From assembly GCA_009823505.1 (NCBI GenBank), contig VZQC01005922.1:343747-407746 (forward strand): a stretch of 64,000 nt of DNA. The letters are read 5' to 3'. Below are positions 34,450 through 45,672 of the stretch, piece by piece. The translations under genes were made by a program, and so were the position numbers. Below the pieces are notes generated by a model, which saw only the letters and a program-made list of their open reading frames with translations, had not been told where the DNA came from and searched no databases. Source of the DNA: Rhizomys pruinosus (taxonomy: Eukaryota; Chordata; Mammalia; Rodentia; Spalacidae). The stretch's first letter is position 1. Each line of letters opens with the position of its first letter.

Positions 34450-37387
34450 TGTTGTTGTTCTTTTAATATGCATCCCTCTCCACAAGAAATATTTACAACT
34501 GGGTTATTGGTGCTAGCATCCACAGATGAGGGATACCATTCATCGTTTGTTTTTCTGGGACTGTGTTACTTCACTTAATATAATATCTTCTAGCTCCATC
34601 CATTTACCTGCAAAGTTCATGATGTTGTCTTTCTTTACTGCTGCATAGAACTCCATTGTGTACATGTACCACATTTTCTCTATCCACTCGTCAGTTGAGG
34701 GGCATTTGGGTTGGTTCCAGCTTTTTGCTATTGTGAACAGAGCTGCAATAAATATAGCTGTGCATGTATTTCTGCAGTAAGATGAGTCTTGTGGGTATAT
34801 ACCCAGGAGTGGTATGACTGGGTCAAATGGCAAGCTCATTTTGAGTCTTCCAAGGGTTCTCCACACTGCTTTCCATAGTGGCTGTAGAGTTTGCATTCCC
34901 AGCAGCAGTGGATGAGTGTTCCCCTTTCCCCACAACCTCTCCATCACTTGGTATCATTTGTTTTCTTGAACTTGGCCAGTCTTATCGGAGTGAGATGATA
35001 TGTTAGAGTGGTCTTAATTTGCATTTCCCTAATTATTAGTGATGTTGAACAATTTTTAAGATGTTTCTCAGCCATCTCTAATTCCTCGTCTGTGAAGTCT
35101 CTATTCAGTTCTTTGCTTCATCTTTTGAGTGATTCGTTTTGTTTCTTCTTTGTTTTTTGAGTAGATTGTATATTCTGGAAATCAATGCTTTGTTAGATGT
35201 ATCTGCAGTGAAGGATTCCTCCCATTCTGTGGGTTTTCTCTTCACTTCCTTTATTTTTTCTTTTGATGTGTAGAAGCATTTAAGTTTAATGAGGTCCCAT
35301 TTGTCAATTGTCCATCTTATTTCTTGTGCAGCTGCTGTCTGATTTAAGAAGTCTTTTCTTACGCCTATGTCTTGTAGTCAGCTGCCAAGTTTTTCTTCTA
35401 TCACGTCCAGAGGTTTGGGTTTCACGTTGAGATCTTTGATCCATCTGGAATTGACTTTTGTACAGGGCAAGAGGTAGCAGTTTAATTTCATTCTTCTACA
35501 GGTGGTGATCCAATTTTGCCAACACCACTTACTGAAGATGCTGTCTTTCCTCTATTGTGTCTTCTTGGACTCCTTGTAAAATATGAGGTGGCTGAAATTG
35601 TATGTGATCAGGCTTGGATCTTCAATTTTATTCCATTGGTCAACTGGTCTGTTTTTGTGCCAGTACCAAGCTGTTTTTATGACTATATGTAGTATAGTTT
35701 GAAGTCTGGTATAGAAATCCCCCCTGTATTGCTCTTTTCACTCAGGGTTGCTTTGGCTATTGGGGGTCTTTTGTTTTTCAAAATGAAACTGAGGATCTTT
35801 TTTCCAAGCCTGTGAAGAAACTCTTGGGGATTTTGATTGGGATTGCATTAAATCTGTGAAAGAGTTTGGGTAGGATGGACATTTTTACTATATTTATTTT
35901 CCCAATCCACGAGCATGGGAGGTTTTTCCATCTTCTGATGTCGTCCTCAATTTCCTTCTTCAGGTGTTTAAAATTTTTGTTGTACAGATCCTTGGTGTCT
36001 TTGGTTAGGTTTGTTCTTATGTATTTTATTCTTTTTGAGGCTATTGTGAGTGGGAAGGTCTCCTTGTATTCCTTCTTCAGTTGCATGTTGTTGGTGTAAA
36101 GAAAGGCTACTGATATTTCTAGATTTATTTTGTATCCTGCCACTTTACTGAAGTACTTAATCATTTCTAGGAGTTTTCTGGTGGATTTCTTAGCATCCCT
36201 TAAGTAGACAATCATAGCATCAGCAAAAGGGATAGCTTGACTTCCTCTTTTCCAATTAGTACTCCTTTAATTTCTTTTTCTTGCCTTATTGCCCCAGCAA
36301 GTGTTTCAAGCACTATATTGAAGAGGAGTGGTGACAGGGGGCAGCCTTGCCGAGTTCCTACCTTTAAGGGGAATGCTTCTGTCATTTCCCCATTTAGGAT
36401 GACATTGGCTGTGGGTTTCCTGTATATGGCTTTGATTACATTGAGGAATGATCTCTCCAATCCAATTCCCTCTAGGACTTTAAACATGAAGGGGTGCTGG
36501 ATTTGTCAAAGGCTTTCTCTGCATCAATTGAGATGATGGTGTGGTTTTTGTCTTTCAGTCCATTTATATGCTTGATGATATTTATTGATTTTCATATGTT
36601 GAACCATCCCTGAATCTCTGGTATGAATACAACTTGGTCATGATGGATGATCTTCTTGATGTGGATCTGTATGTGATTTGCCAGTATCCTATTTAGAATT
36701 TTGGCATCTGTGTTCAATAGGGAGATGGGTCTATAGTTCTCCTTTTTGGTTGTATCTTTTCCTGGTTTTGGTAATAGTGTGATGCTGGCTTCATAGAAGG
36801 AATCTGGGAAAACTCCCTCCGGTTGTGTCCTTCTAAACAACTTGAGTAGTAATGGTTGTAAGTCTTTTTGAAATATTTATAGAATTCTGCTGTGAAATGA
36901 TCTGGGCCTGTGCATTTCTTCATTGGGAGGCTACTTAATTCATCTTTAATTTCTTCATGTATTATTGGTCTATTTAAGCTGTCGATCTCTTCTTGGTTGA
37001 GCTTTGGTGATTCCCAGGATTTCAGATATTCATCCATTTCTTCTAGGTTTTCAAACTTAGTAGAGTATAGGTTTTTGAAGTATTCCCGTATGATTTTCTG
37101 GATCTTTTCATTGTCTGTTGTGATGTTTCCCCTTTCATCACAGATTGTATTGATTTGGAGTTGTTCCTTCTTTATTTTGGTTAACTGGGCTAGAGGTCTG
37201 TCTATCTTGTTTATTCTCTCAAAGAACCAACTTTTGAATTCATTGATTTTTTTTGTATGATTTTCTTTGTTTCTATTTCATTGATCCCTGCTCTGATTTT
37301 TGTTATTTCTTCTTGTCTGCTGCATTTAGGGTTCATTTGTTGTTGTCTCTCAAGTATCTTTAGCTGCAGTGTTAGATCATTCACTTG
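34450..37387 (-). pseudogene. L1 ORF2 remnant (linker, RT, C-terminus)
   Basis: Successive minus-strand pieces: pre-RT region with [20 protein letters not shown] (about 37,037-36,980), [20 protein letters not shown] (about 36,790), [20 protein letters not shown] (36,320-36,260), then the catalytic motif, read FADA instead of the family's FADD at about 36,213-36,224 with a one-base frameshift just before it, and [20 protein letters not shown] (36,215-36,156). The C-terminal part holds the common L1 end LSEVTQSQKNKR (34,575-34,540). The endonuclease is absent. Inactive by frameshifts, the changed active site and the deletion. Confidence 0.92.
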
Positions 37388-37950
37388 TAGTTTCTCTGTG
37401 TTATCTTCCAGATCTTATAATTCTGTGTTCTGCTTCCTCCATTCTATTTCTGAGGCTTCTTCCCTCTTTCCTGTATTGGATGAGTGTTCTATGTCCTTTT
37501 TCATTTCATCCTGTGAATTTTCATTTAGCATTTCATTTCTCTTTTTGAGCTTCTCAATCTCTTCTTGGTGCTCCTTACTTCGTTGGTTGGCTTCCTTTTT
37601 CAGTGTTTTCTACTTCCTTTCAGAGTTTGTTTTTTTTCTCCCTCTAGTTTCTTCTGGAGTTTTAATCTCTTCTTTTAGTTCTTTCTGAATTAGTATTTAT
37701 CCCTCTCAGGTCCTTTTCGAGTTTTTCTCTCTCTTTAGTTCTCTGAATTCTTATTTTCTTTAATTTCTTCTGCATAGGTCTGCAATTATTCCTCTTAAGA
37801 TCTGTTTCTTGGGTCACCTCCAGGGGGGATCCCATTGTAGCTATCTCCTACAGGGTGGTGAGCTTGGTGCAGAGATTATCTTGCTCCTTTCCCATGTTGT
37901 CCTTCATCATTTCCTGGCATGTGGGTTTCCCTTTGTGATTCAAATCACAG
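37388..37950 (-). pseudogene. L1 ORF1 remnant (N-terminus and coiled coil)
   Basis: Read on the minus strand, it gives the ORF1 N-terminal region and a coiled coil. At the position where the other L1s of the window have TGA, this copy has CGA (ANQRSKEHQ, near 37,585), showing the ancestral sense codon. It joins ORF2 at 37,388 without the RRM and C-terminal domains. Confidence 0.85.
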
Positions 37951-38147
37951 ATGTCTTTTCACTATGTTAGAGGCTGGTTTTGCTTGCCTTCTTCCAATGC
38001 TTTTTTTTTTTTTTTCTTTCCTCCTCATTTATGGAAGTATTGCCTGTCTAGGTTCTTGGCTCTCAATTTTGTTTATATATTGAAATATTGGAAGTCTAAG
38101 TCACTCTTCCCTTCCTGTTCTGAGGTGCTCTAAAAAATTCCACTTGG

Positions 38148-38391
38148 GGGGCTGGGAAGATGGCCTACGGTTAAGAGCACGACGCCTTACAGAGGACCCG
38201 GTTCGATCCCAGCACCACAGGCGGCTGAGAACCGTCTGTAACTCCAATCCAGGAGAACTCCAGTTCCAAGGGTAATCCGACACCACTCTTCTGACTTCCG
38301 CGGCATTGCGCGACACGGGTGCAACAAACCTACATGCAGACAATACATTCATCACATAAATAAATAAAATAAAATATAAAAAAAAAAAAAG
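38148..38391 (+). repeat. B2-type SINE in L1 5'UTR
   Basis: Sense B2 flanked by a 9-bp direct repeat TCCACTTGG (38,139-38,147 and 38,392-38,400). Body has several small indels relative to the other B2s. Confidence 0.9.
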
Positions 38392-38857
38392 TCCACTTGG
38401 ATACTCTCTCATCAATTCCAGTTTGCAGAGGGGTGGGAGGGTGGGGGAGTGGGGGAATGGGGGGATATGCCTGACTTAGCCCATGCCCTGGTACCTGCCT
38501 GGAGCGACTTCCAGGCTCCTGTGCTTCAGGAGCACCCCCTCACCCCTGCACAAAGACACAATGGCGCCAAACCAAACCCACCTGGTACCAGCTGCAGGCA
38601 CCTCATTTTTTGCATTAGGAAGGAACTTTAGGATCTGCTCTCTATCTGAATTAGAGTTCCCACTCTAGGTCAGAATCAACATCCAGGACCACTTACAAGT
38701 ACAACAGAGTGGTTTAACTGGGAGCTCCTGCAGTGAACTTTCCAGAAGCCAGCTAGCCCCTGAGAAGGGCAAGATGGTGAGTCTTTGATCTAAGTTAATT
38801 GAGTCTAGAGCACAAATTTTGGTATTGGTTTTCCAACACATTTGCAGTGAGGTCCTA

Positions 38858-39078
38858 TTTTTTTTATTATTATTTTTTATGTGTATGAGTGTACTGTCTG
38901 CATGTAGGTTTGTGTACCCATGTCGTGCAATGCCGTGGAGGTCAGAAGAGGGCATTGGATTCCCCTGGAACTGAGTTAAAGAGGTTTCAGGCCCCATGTG
39001 GGGCTGGGATGTGACGAACCCGGTTCCTCGAAGAGTGAAGTTGGGTGCTCTTAATCACTAGGCCATCTCTCCAGCCCC
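38858..39078 (-). repeat. B2-type SINE
   Basis: Antisense B2: A/T-rich tail at 38,858-38,880 read as T-rich, CATGTAGGTTTGTG, then ACTAGGCCATCTCTCCAGCC as the reversed head. No clean target-site duplication found. Confidence 0.9.
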
Positions 39079-39251
39079 AGCCCTAGATTTTTAAGGTAGG
39101 TCTAATTCCATATCCCTAATGATTTCCTCAGGCTACATTCTCAGGCACAAAACTAGACAGACAAGGGCTTTACAGCATGAGAACCTCTTCTCACCTCAAC
39201 CATCAAGGAATAGTTACATTTTTAAAAGACTTTCCAATATGCTAGGTGAAT

Positions 39252-39648
39252 GTCCTAGTTTGTCTTCCATTGCTGTGACAAAACACTCTGACTGACACCA
39301 ACTTGGGGAGGAAAGGGTTTATTCAGCTTACATCTCCTGGGTCACAGTTCATCACTAGGGAGCCCAAAGAGGAACTCAGGAGGAACCTGGAAGGTAGGAT
39401 GTGAAGCACAAGCCATGGAGTGAGTGCTGTTCACTGGCTTGCTCTTCCTGCCCATGCCCAGCCTGACCTCTCACTCAGTACACAACAACCTGCGTAGGGT
39501 GGCATCACCCATAGTGGGCTGGCCCTCCCAATTGCTCAACAATCAAGAAATACTCCACAGACATGTCCACAGGCCAGTTTCAATGGGCCAATTCCAGTTG
39601 AGGCTCCTCAACCCTGTGTCAAGTTGACACTAAAGCTATCCAGCACAA
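39252..39648 (+). repeat. rodent dispersed repeat (type B)
   Basis: TCCTAGTTTGTCTTCCATTG to GTGTCAAGTTGACACTAAAG and 'ctatccagcaca'. A near-identical copy is at 49,587-50,008. Internally: AACTTGGGGAGGAAAGGGTT and ACCCATAGTGGGCTGG. I recognise it as a very common rodent repeat but cannot verify its database name. Confidence 0.65.
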
Positions 39649-40525
39649 TTGACCCCTTGTCAACTTGACACACAAAATACATCACTATTTAAAACCACCA
39701 CCTTTCCACTTCTTATCCCCAAGTATGATGTTACATTAATCACAACCTAAGACAGTACAACCTTAAAAGCCCCACAGTCCTTAGAATGTCCAAACACTTA
39801 AAAGTTCATGGTCTGTTAAAAGTCTCTTAACTGTGGTGCTGCTGTAAAATCTAAAACAAGTACTGTCTTATTTCAAAGGGAAGAATCAGGCACACTCAAA
39901 CAAAACCTAAGTCCAGCAAGTAGCTCAAGGCTGGACACCTGGGATTCACTCACGATCTTCTGGGCTCCAAGGATTTCGGCAGCTCCCATTCTCTGACTCT
40001 GCCATCCATCCGTGGCACACACAGCTCATCTTGCAGGCCAGTCGACTCCATTCCACACCTCTCGCTGCTCTTGGTGGTCATCCCATAGTTTGGGCATCTC
40101 CAAAAAGCTGGGGCGCCACTGAAACTGAAGTCAGCACCATCACCAATGGTCTTCTTCTGACCTCTCCTGGGCAAAGCCTCAGCTTCTCTCCATTGACCCC
40201 TGAAATCCTGGGGTCTTCACTGCAACCGAGGATGCACTTCCACCAATGGTCTTTCCTGACCCTCACAGTGCCAAGCCTCGGCTGCTCTTTGTGACCCCTC
40301 AAATTTCAACACCAGAACCATATAGGAGACTCTTACACACTACCAAGTCCTGCTTCTGGCTTGACATGGAGGCTCGGGCCCCTCTGGATCACAGCTTCTG
40401 TTGTGCTGACCCTGAAGAAAATCTTCCCAGAAGATTTCACACACAGTGATGCTGGTCTCTTGTTACTACAGCTGATTTTCAGTCCCAGATAACCAGCATC
40501 AATTGTCCCAGTACAACAAAGATGT
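39649..40525 (+). repeat. dispersed repeat, second part of type B composite
   Basis: About 880 bp following the type B unit: 'caacttgacacacaaaatac', then motifs ACCAATGGTCTTTCCTGACC, TGCTGGTCTCTTGTTACTAC and AACCAGCATCAATTGTCCCA. The segment at 49,293-49,586 resembles its end (TCTGGTCTCTTGTTAATTAC). It is interrupted at about 40,540 by the CREB1 pseudogene. The only ambiguous base of the window is at 40,526. Confidence 0.5.
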
Positions 40526-41918
40526 NGTGCTCTTTTCGCTGTTTTTTTTTTCAGTTGTTTTACGTGTTTTTAATGGCATTCAAAGTTGGTTGAACACACA
40601 GAGAAAGGAATTAAGAAGCAACAATTGCCCTATAGAGGAGCTGTGGTTAATACAGAATGTTTTGAAGAAACAAAGACAAGTTTTCAGTATTGAAGAAACA
40701 AATATACAAGAACTCCCAGTTCATTTCCTCAACACCAATCTACATCCTTTTTCAGAGTGTGGGTCTCCAATATCTGCACATAATTCACAGTGGAAATATA
40801 AAAACATCAATTTGGCAATCATCACTTCTTCATTGCTCCTTACTTACTTTCCTCATGTGTCCCACACTTAACTTCAGCTAAAGAGGCTGGGTTATCTGTC
40901 CTAGCAGTCAAGGAGCTCAGCACAAACCTTCAAATTATTAACGAAAAAGATAGTTTCATTTCCTCTTTTCCGCCAACAATTCCCAAGTAAACAAAGTATT
41001 CCTTCTTGAGGAAGGTGGGAAACAAAGCTGAAGACTCTTCATGATTCCTGGTGCTGAAAATGACTTGAGGGGTGAAGTGGAGGCAGGTGTCGAACACACA
41101 GTTTACTGGCAAAAAGCAGAAAATGAATGAAATTCTGTACTTGATTTCAGGCAATTGTGCACATGGAAAAAAAGGAAATGGTTAGAAATAAAATGTTTAT
41201 TTTGTCTTTCTGGTTGCGGCCAATCCAGTCCATTTCCACCATAACAGGTGAAAATTTAAATTCAAAATTAACTGCTTTGTGGCATTAAAGGGCCTTTAAG
41301 CAATTTTAGCTCCTCAATCAGTATATTGTTTTGGTTTTCCAGCACTGCCACTCTGTTTTCTAAACATTTCACATATTCTTTCTTCTGTCTACGACACTTT
41401 CATGCTGCTTGCTTGTTCTTTATTAGATGAACCTCTCTCTTCCATGCTGCTTCTTCAGCAGGCTGTGTAGGAAGTGCTGGGGAGGATGCCATAACTCTGC
41501 CAGGAGCAATGGTGTTAGTGAGTGCTGTTCAAATCTGGTATGTGTGTACATCGCCAGAAGCAGCTTGAACAACAGCTTGGTTGCTGGGCACTAGAATCTG
41601 TTGTCCATCAGTGGTCTGTGCATACTGTAGGATGGTAGTAGCAGGCTGAGTGGCAGCTGCATTGGTCATGGTTAGCATTTGGAAGCCCTGTACTCCATCA
41701 GTACCATTGTTAGCCAGTTGTATTGCTCCTCCCTTGAAATGGCAATGTACTGTCCACTGCTAATTAGGTAAATCGGAGTTGGCACCATTACAGTGGTGAA
41801 GGCAGGGGCTGAAGTCTCTTCTACTGACTTTTCTTCTTCAATTCTTCACACTCCTGGTGCATCAGAAGACAAGTCATTCGAAATTTCCCTGTAGGAAGGT
41901 GTCCTTGAAAGAATTTCC

Positions 41919-42985
41919 AAAACCTTCCAACCCACCTTTTTGAAAACCTACTGAGGACCTCCAACCTCTAACAACATGGTCAGCTGCTGTTGTGGTTCTG
42001 TCTGCTCTGAGCAGGGCTGTGGCTAAGGCACCTGCCAGGATAGCTGCTGCCAGCCCACCTGCTGTCAGCCCAGCTGCCACCAGCCCAGCAGCCACCAGCC
42101 CTGGAGCCACCAACTCAGCAGCCACCAACCCAGTTGCCACCAGCTCTGCAGTCACCAGCCCAGGAGCTGCCAGACCACCTGCTTCAGGACAACCTGCCAC
42201 CAGCCCAGCAACCAACAGCCCAACTGCCACCAGCACAAGTGCCACCAGCCCAGCAGCCAACAGCCCAGCGGCCGCCCAGCCCACAGCCACCAGCCCATCT
42301 GCTGTCAGCCCAGCTGCCACCAGCCCAGGAGCCACCATCCCAGCTGCCATCAGCCCAGCTGCCACCAGCCCAACTGCCACCAGCCCAACAGCCACCAGCC
42401 CAATTGCCACCAGCCCAGCAGCCACTAGCACAGCTGCCATCAGCCCAGCAGCCACGAACAGAGCTGCCACCAGCCCTGCAGCCACCAGCCCAGATGCTGC
42501 CACCAGCCCAGATGCTGCCTGCCCACCTGCTGCAGGCCCCAGTGCTGCAGTTACAGCTTGTCTGCATCCCCCTTTGGTGCAGAGACCGAGCTGGCTGCCA
42601 CTCATTTCTCCAGACCAAGCTGCTGCCAGCCCAGTTGCTGCCAGACCACCTGCTGCAGGACCACCTGATGCCGCCCAGCCTGCTCCAGTGTTTCTTGCTG
42701 CTGAGGGTGCTCTCCCATCTACTCTATTCATCCTCCAATATTCCTGTGGTACATAATCTATTAGTAGAATCCCCAGAGACCAACTATAAAATCTTTGTTC
42801 CAATAGATTGATTTTAACCTCCAAATACACGCCTAGACTCTTCCAGTTACTCTATGCCTGTAAAATCAAAGTTTGTCTGACACGTACAAACTTCGGAACT
42901 TATCCCTTGTCCAATTGTTCCCTCTATTGAAAAATGTACATATTCCTTACATGTTAAATAATGTTAATTTTCAGACATAAAAAAC
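41919..42985 (+). mobile_element. insertion carrying the KRTAP retrocopy
   Basis: The 1.07-kb foreign segment interrupting CREB1. 41,919-41,975 would be the KRTAP 5'UTR, 42,705-42,985 the 3'UTR ending in an A-rich stretch (ACATAAAAAAC). The CREB1 bases before the insertion, AGAATTTCC (41,910-41,918), seem to recur after it as AGAATGTCA (42,986-42,994), 7 of 9 matching, a candidate decayed target-site duplication. This supports L1-mediated retrocopying, but single-exon genes give no intron-loss test. Confidence 0.6.
41976..42704 (+). pseudogene. keratin-associated protein (KRTAP4/9-type) pseudogene
   Basis: KRTAPs are Cys-rich hair-matrix proteins from single-exon genes. The start ATG at 41,976 gives MVSCCCGSVCSEQGCG, the characteristic N-terminus of KRTAP4/9-type proteins. 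The same frame runs 242 codons to TGA at 42,702-42,704, ending CRPACSSVSCC. It has three in-frame stops: TAA at 42,024, TAG at 42,426, TGA at 42,666. The middle is a pentapeptide array (CHQPS, SSHQP types); in most units a His codon (CAC) stands where the family has Cys. The Cys-rich ends (CCQPTCCQPS near 42,045; SCCQPSCCQTTCCRT near 42,620-42,660) are still typical. It lies opposite in orientation within the CREB1 pseudogene. Confidence 0.85.
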
Positions 42986-43253
42986 AGAATGTCACTGGTT
43001 TGGGAATCAGTTACACTATCCACTGATTCCTCTGTCTCTTCATTTTCTGCAATGGTTGAAATCAGTGTTCTGGAGTAAAGTCTTTTTAAGTCCTTACAGG
43101 AAGACTGAACTGTTTGGACTTGTGGAGACTGGATCACTGATGGCTGGACCGTCTGAATAACTCCATGGGCTTACACTATCTGCCCATCAGTGGGCAGTTG
43201 TACTAAAGTCACGGTGGGAGCAGATGATGTTGCATGAGCTGCTGGCATGGATA

Positions 43254-43564
43254 CGGGTGGAACAAGCTCCTCCTCCATCACTGCTTTCCTTCGTGGACCA
43301 GATCTCTCTGGAGTTTTCTTCTTCCCCCCACGAAACACACCTCGTTAAACTACACCAACACTCTTCTTCTCCCAACTATCCAGGCCACAGGCAGCATCAA
43401 ACACAGACTAATGTGGAGCCGTAGCAAGGGGCCAGCCAGGACTGCCCAGTCTCACAAAAGGAGACCTTTTCCACTCTAAAAGCTTACCTAATCCAGGAGG
43501 GAATTTCAAAGGGAGAGATTGCAGGAAGCACTGGAGGCTGAGTGCATCAGGCCCTCTGACCTGG
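43254..43564. other. unassigned sequence
   Basis: Lies between the truncated 5' end of the CREB1 pseudogene and the next L1. The plus-strand frames of 66-81 residues at 43,224-43,479 start inside CREB1 and have no recognised domain. Confidence 0.4.
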
Positions 43565-43990
43565 CTGATCTCTCTTTCTGTTTTTTTAATGTAGGCACTT
43601 GAGCTATAAACTTCCCTCTATTAGGACTGCGTTTAAAGTGTTTTTCCATAGGTTTTGCTGTGTGTGTATTGATCTTGTCCATTCAGTTCCAGGAATGTTT
43701 TTTTTTTTTTTTTTTTTCTTTCTTTATTTCTTCCTTAACCCTTTCATTATTCAGGAGAGTAATGTTTTAGTCTCCATGTGTTCTTGTAGGTTGTAGGGTT
43801 TAGTCTGGTGTTGAGATTGAGTTTTATAGGCATTGTGGTCTGACTGAATGCATGGATTATTTCAATCTTTTTTGGTATTTGTTGATTTTTTTCTGTGGGT
43901 CCCCAGTAGATGGTCTATTGTGGAGAATGTTCTGTGGGGTGATGAGTAGAATGTTTATTCTCTGGTGTTTGGATGAAATATTTGATAGAA
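43565..43990 (-). mobile_element. inverted 5' part of a twin-primed LINE-1
   Basis: Read on the minus strand: ORF2 endonuclease C-terminal region, with 'agggccataaa'-like L1 text, a T20 tract at 43,701-43,720 and the NNILL/TPQNI stretch. At about 43,990 the orientation flips to plus-strand ORF2 (TIISIDTEKASDKIQ). This head-to-head order is the mark of twin priming during L1 insertion. L1 sequence between the two pieces is missing. Confidence 0.85.
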
Positions 43991-45631
43991 CCAAAAACAA
44001 CACCATCATCTCAATAGATACAGAGAAAGCCTCTGACAAAATTCAATATCCCGTCATGTTTAAAGTCCCTGGAGGGAATTGGATTGGGGGAATCATTCCT
44101 TAATGTAATCGAAGCCATATACAGGAAACACGCAGCCAGCATCATCCTAAATGGGGAAAGGACAGCAGCATTCCCGTTAAGGGTAGGAACTCGCAAGGCT
44201 GACCCCCTTGATGACCATTCCTCTTCAATATAGGAGCTTGAAACCCTTTGCTAGGGTCAATAAGGCAAGAAAGGAAATTAAAGGAGTTCAAATAGGAAGA
44301 GAAGTCAAGCTATCATCCCTTTTTGCTATGATATGATTGTCTACTTAAGGGATGCTAAGAACTCCACCGTAACGCCTAGAAATGATTAAAACTTCAGTAA
44401 AGTGCAGGATACAAAATAAATCGAAAAATCAGTAGCCTTTTCCTTACACCAACAATAAGCAACTGAAGAAGGACTACAAGGAGACCTTCCACTTAAAATA
44501 GAGCCTCAAAAACAATAAAATACCTAGGAACAACCTACAAAGACACCAAGGAACTCTAACAACAAAAATTTTAAACCTCTTGAAGAAGGAAATTGAAGAA
44601 GAATCAGAAATGACACCTCCCATGCTCATGGAATTGAGAAAATAATATAGTAAAAAATGCCATCTCCCATAAAATATATACAGATTTCAATGGAATCAAT
44701 AAAATCCCCATGAGCTTCTTCACAGTGAAAAAAAATCCTAAATTCATATGGAAAACAAAAGACCCCAGAGTTAGCCAGAAGCAACCCTGAGGAAAAAGAG
44801 CAATGCAGGAGGGATTGCTATACCAGACTTAAAACTATATTACAGGGTTTATGTCCCATAAAAACAGCTGGTTTGGCAAAAAACAGACTCATGACAATTG
44901 GAAAAAATTGAAGATCCAACACTTGAGCACATAGCAATTCTCATATTGATAAAGGGGCCAAGAAGACCAAGGAGGAAAGACGGCATCTTCATCAAATGGT
45001 GGGCAAAACTGGATCACCACTTGTAGAAGAATAAAATTAAACCCCTACCTCTCACCTTGTACAAAATCACTCCAATGGTTAAAGACCTCAACGTGAAAAA
45101 AACTCTGAAAAGTAAGAAAAACTTGGCAGAATCTAAAGACATAGGAGAAAAGACTTCCTAAATCAGACAGCAGCTGCTAAGGAAATAAGTGGACAATTGA
45201 CAATGGGACCTATTAAACTCAAAAGCTCTGTACACAAAAGAAAATCAAAGAAGGAAGGAAAACCCACGAGTGGGGAGAAACCTTCACAGACAGATACAGC
45301 TGAAAAAGCATAAATCCAAGTAACAAACTACTCAAAAAACAAAGAAACAGAAAGACAATGAGATCAATGCAAAATATGGCAAAGATCGGAATAGAGACGT
45401 CACAGAGGAGGAACTAGAGAGGGCTGAACAATCCTTAAAAAACATGTTCAACGTCACTAATAATTAGGGAAATGCAAATTAACCACTCTAAGATATCATC
45501 ACGCAAACGAACCTGGCCAGTATTAAGAAAACAAATTGATACCAATGCTGGAGAGGTTGGGAGGAAAGGGGAACACTCATCTATTGCTGGTGGGAATGTA
45601 AAAGTGTTACGCCACTAGGGGGGGGGGGGGG

Positions 45632-45672
<41 letters not shown>

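Larger units (their letters stand above)
32343..38690 (-). mobile_element. LINE-1, antisense, long 3'UTR, internally deleted
   Basis: Read on the minus strand: 5'UTR (about 38,690-37,960, interrupted by a B2 at 38,148-38,391), start of ORF1 and its coiled coil (37,950-37,390), a junction at about 37,388 into the middle of ORF2, ORF2 to about 34,450, then about 2.0 kb of 3'UTR ending at the A-rich stretch 32,343-32,365. The junction removes the ORF1 RRM/C-terminal domain and the ORF2 endonuclease. The 3'UTR is collinear with 46,190-48,061 and 2,260-3,066. The 5' end is approximate. Confidence 0.9.
40540..43253 (-). pseudogene. Creb1-ps: CREB1 processed pseudogene, 5'-truncated
   Basis: Retrocopied mRNA of cAMP-responsive element-binding protein 1, a bZIP transcription factor. 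Minus strand: coding similarity starts at 43,253 with VSMPAAHATSSAPTVTLVQL, continues through the kinase-inducible region to ESVDSVTDS (about 43,010), is interrupted by a foreign insertion (41,919-42,985), and resumes at 41,918 with the GNS.KD.FLQG remnant of the phosphorylation-site segment, the glutamine-rich Q2 region (41,820-41,500) and the leucine zipper (41,460-41,260). The 3'UTR (41,255-40,545) and an A-run (40,541-40,550) follow. There are no introns. Several stops and frameshifts, and roughly the first 58 codons are missing. It is non-functional. Confidence 0.92.

Noticed and set aside
40503..40871. 122-residue plus-strand frame
   Set aside because: It is antisense to the CREB1 3'UTR and spans the ambiguous base at 40,526.
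41874..42830. A 318-residue Ala/Val/Leu/Gly-rich minus-strand open frame, and 254- and 225-residue frames on the plus strand over the same DNA
   Set aside because: All are by-products of the 15-bp repeat of the KRTAP array read in other frames. Only the frame starting at 41,976 gives KRTAP termini, and it has three stops.
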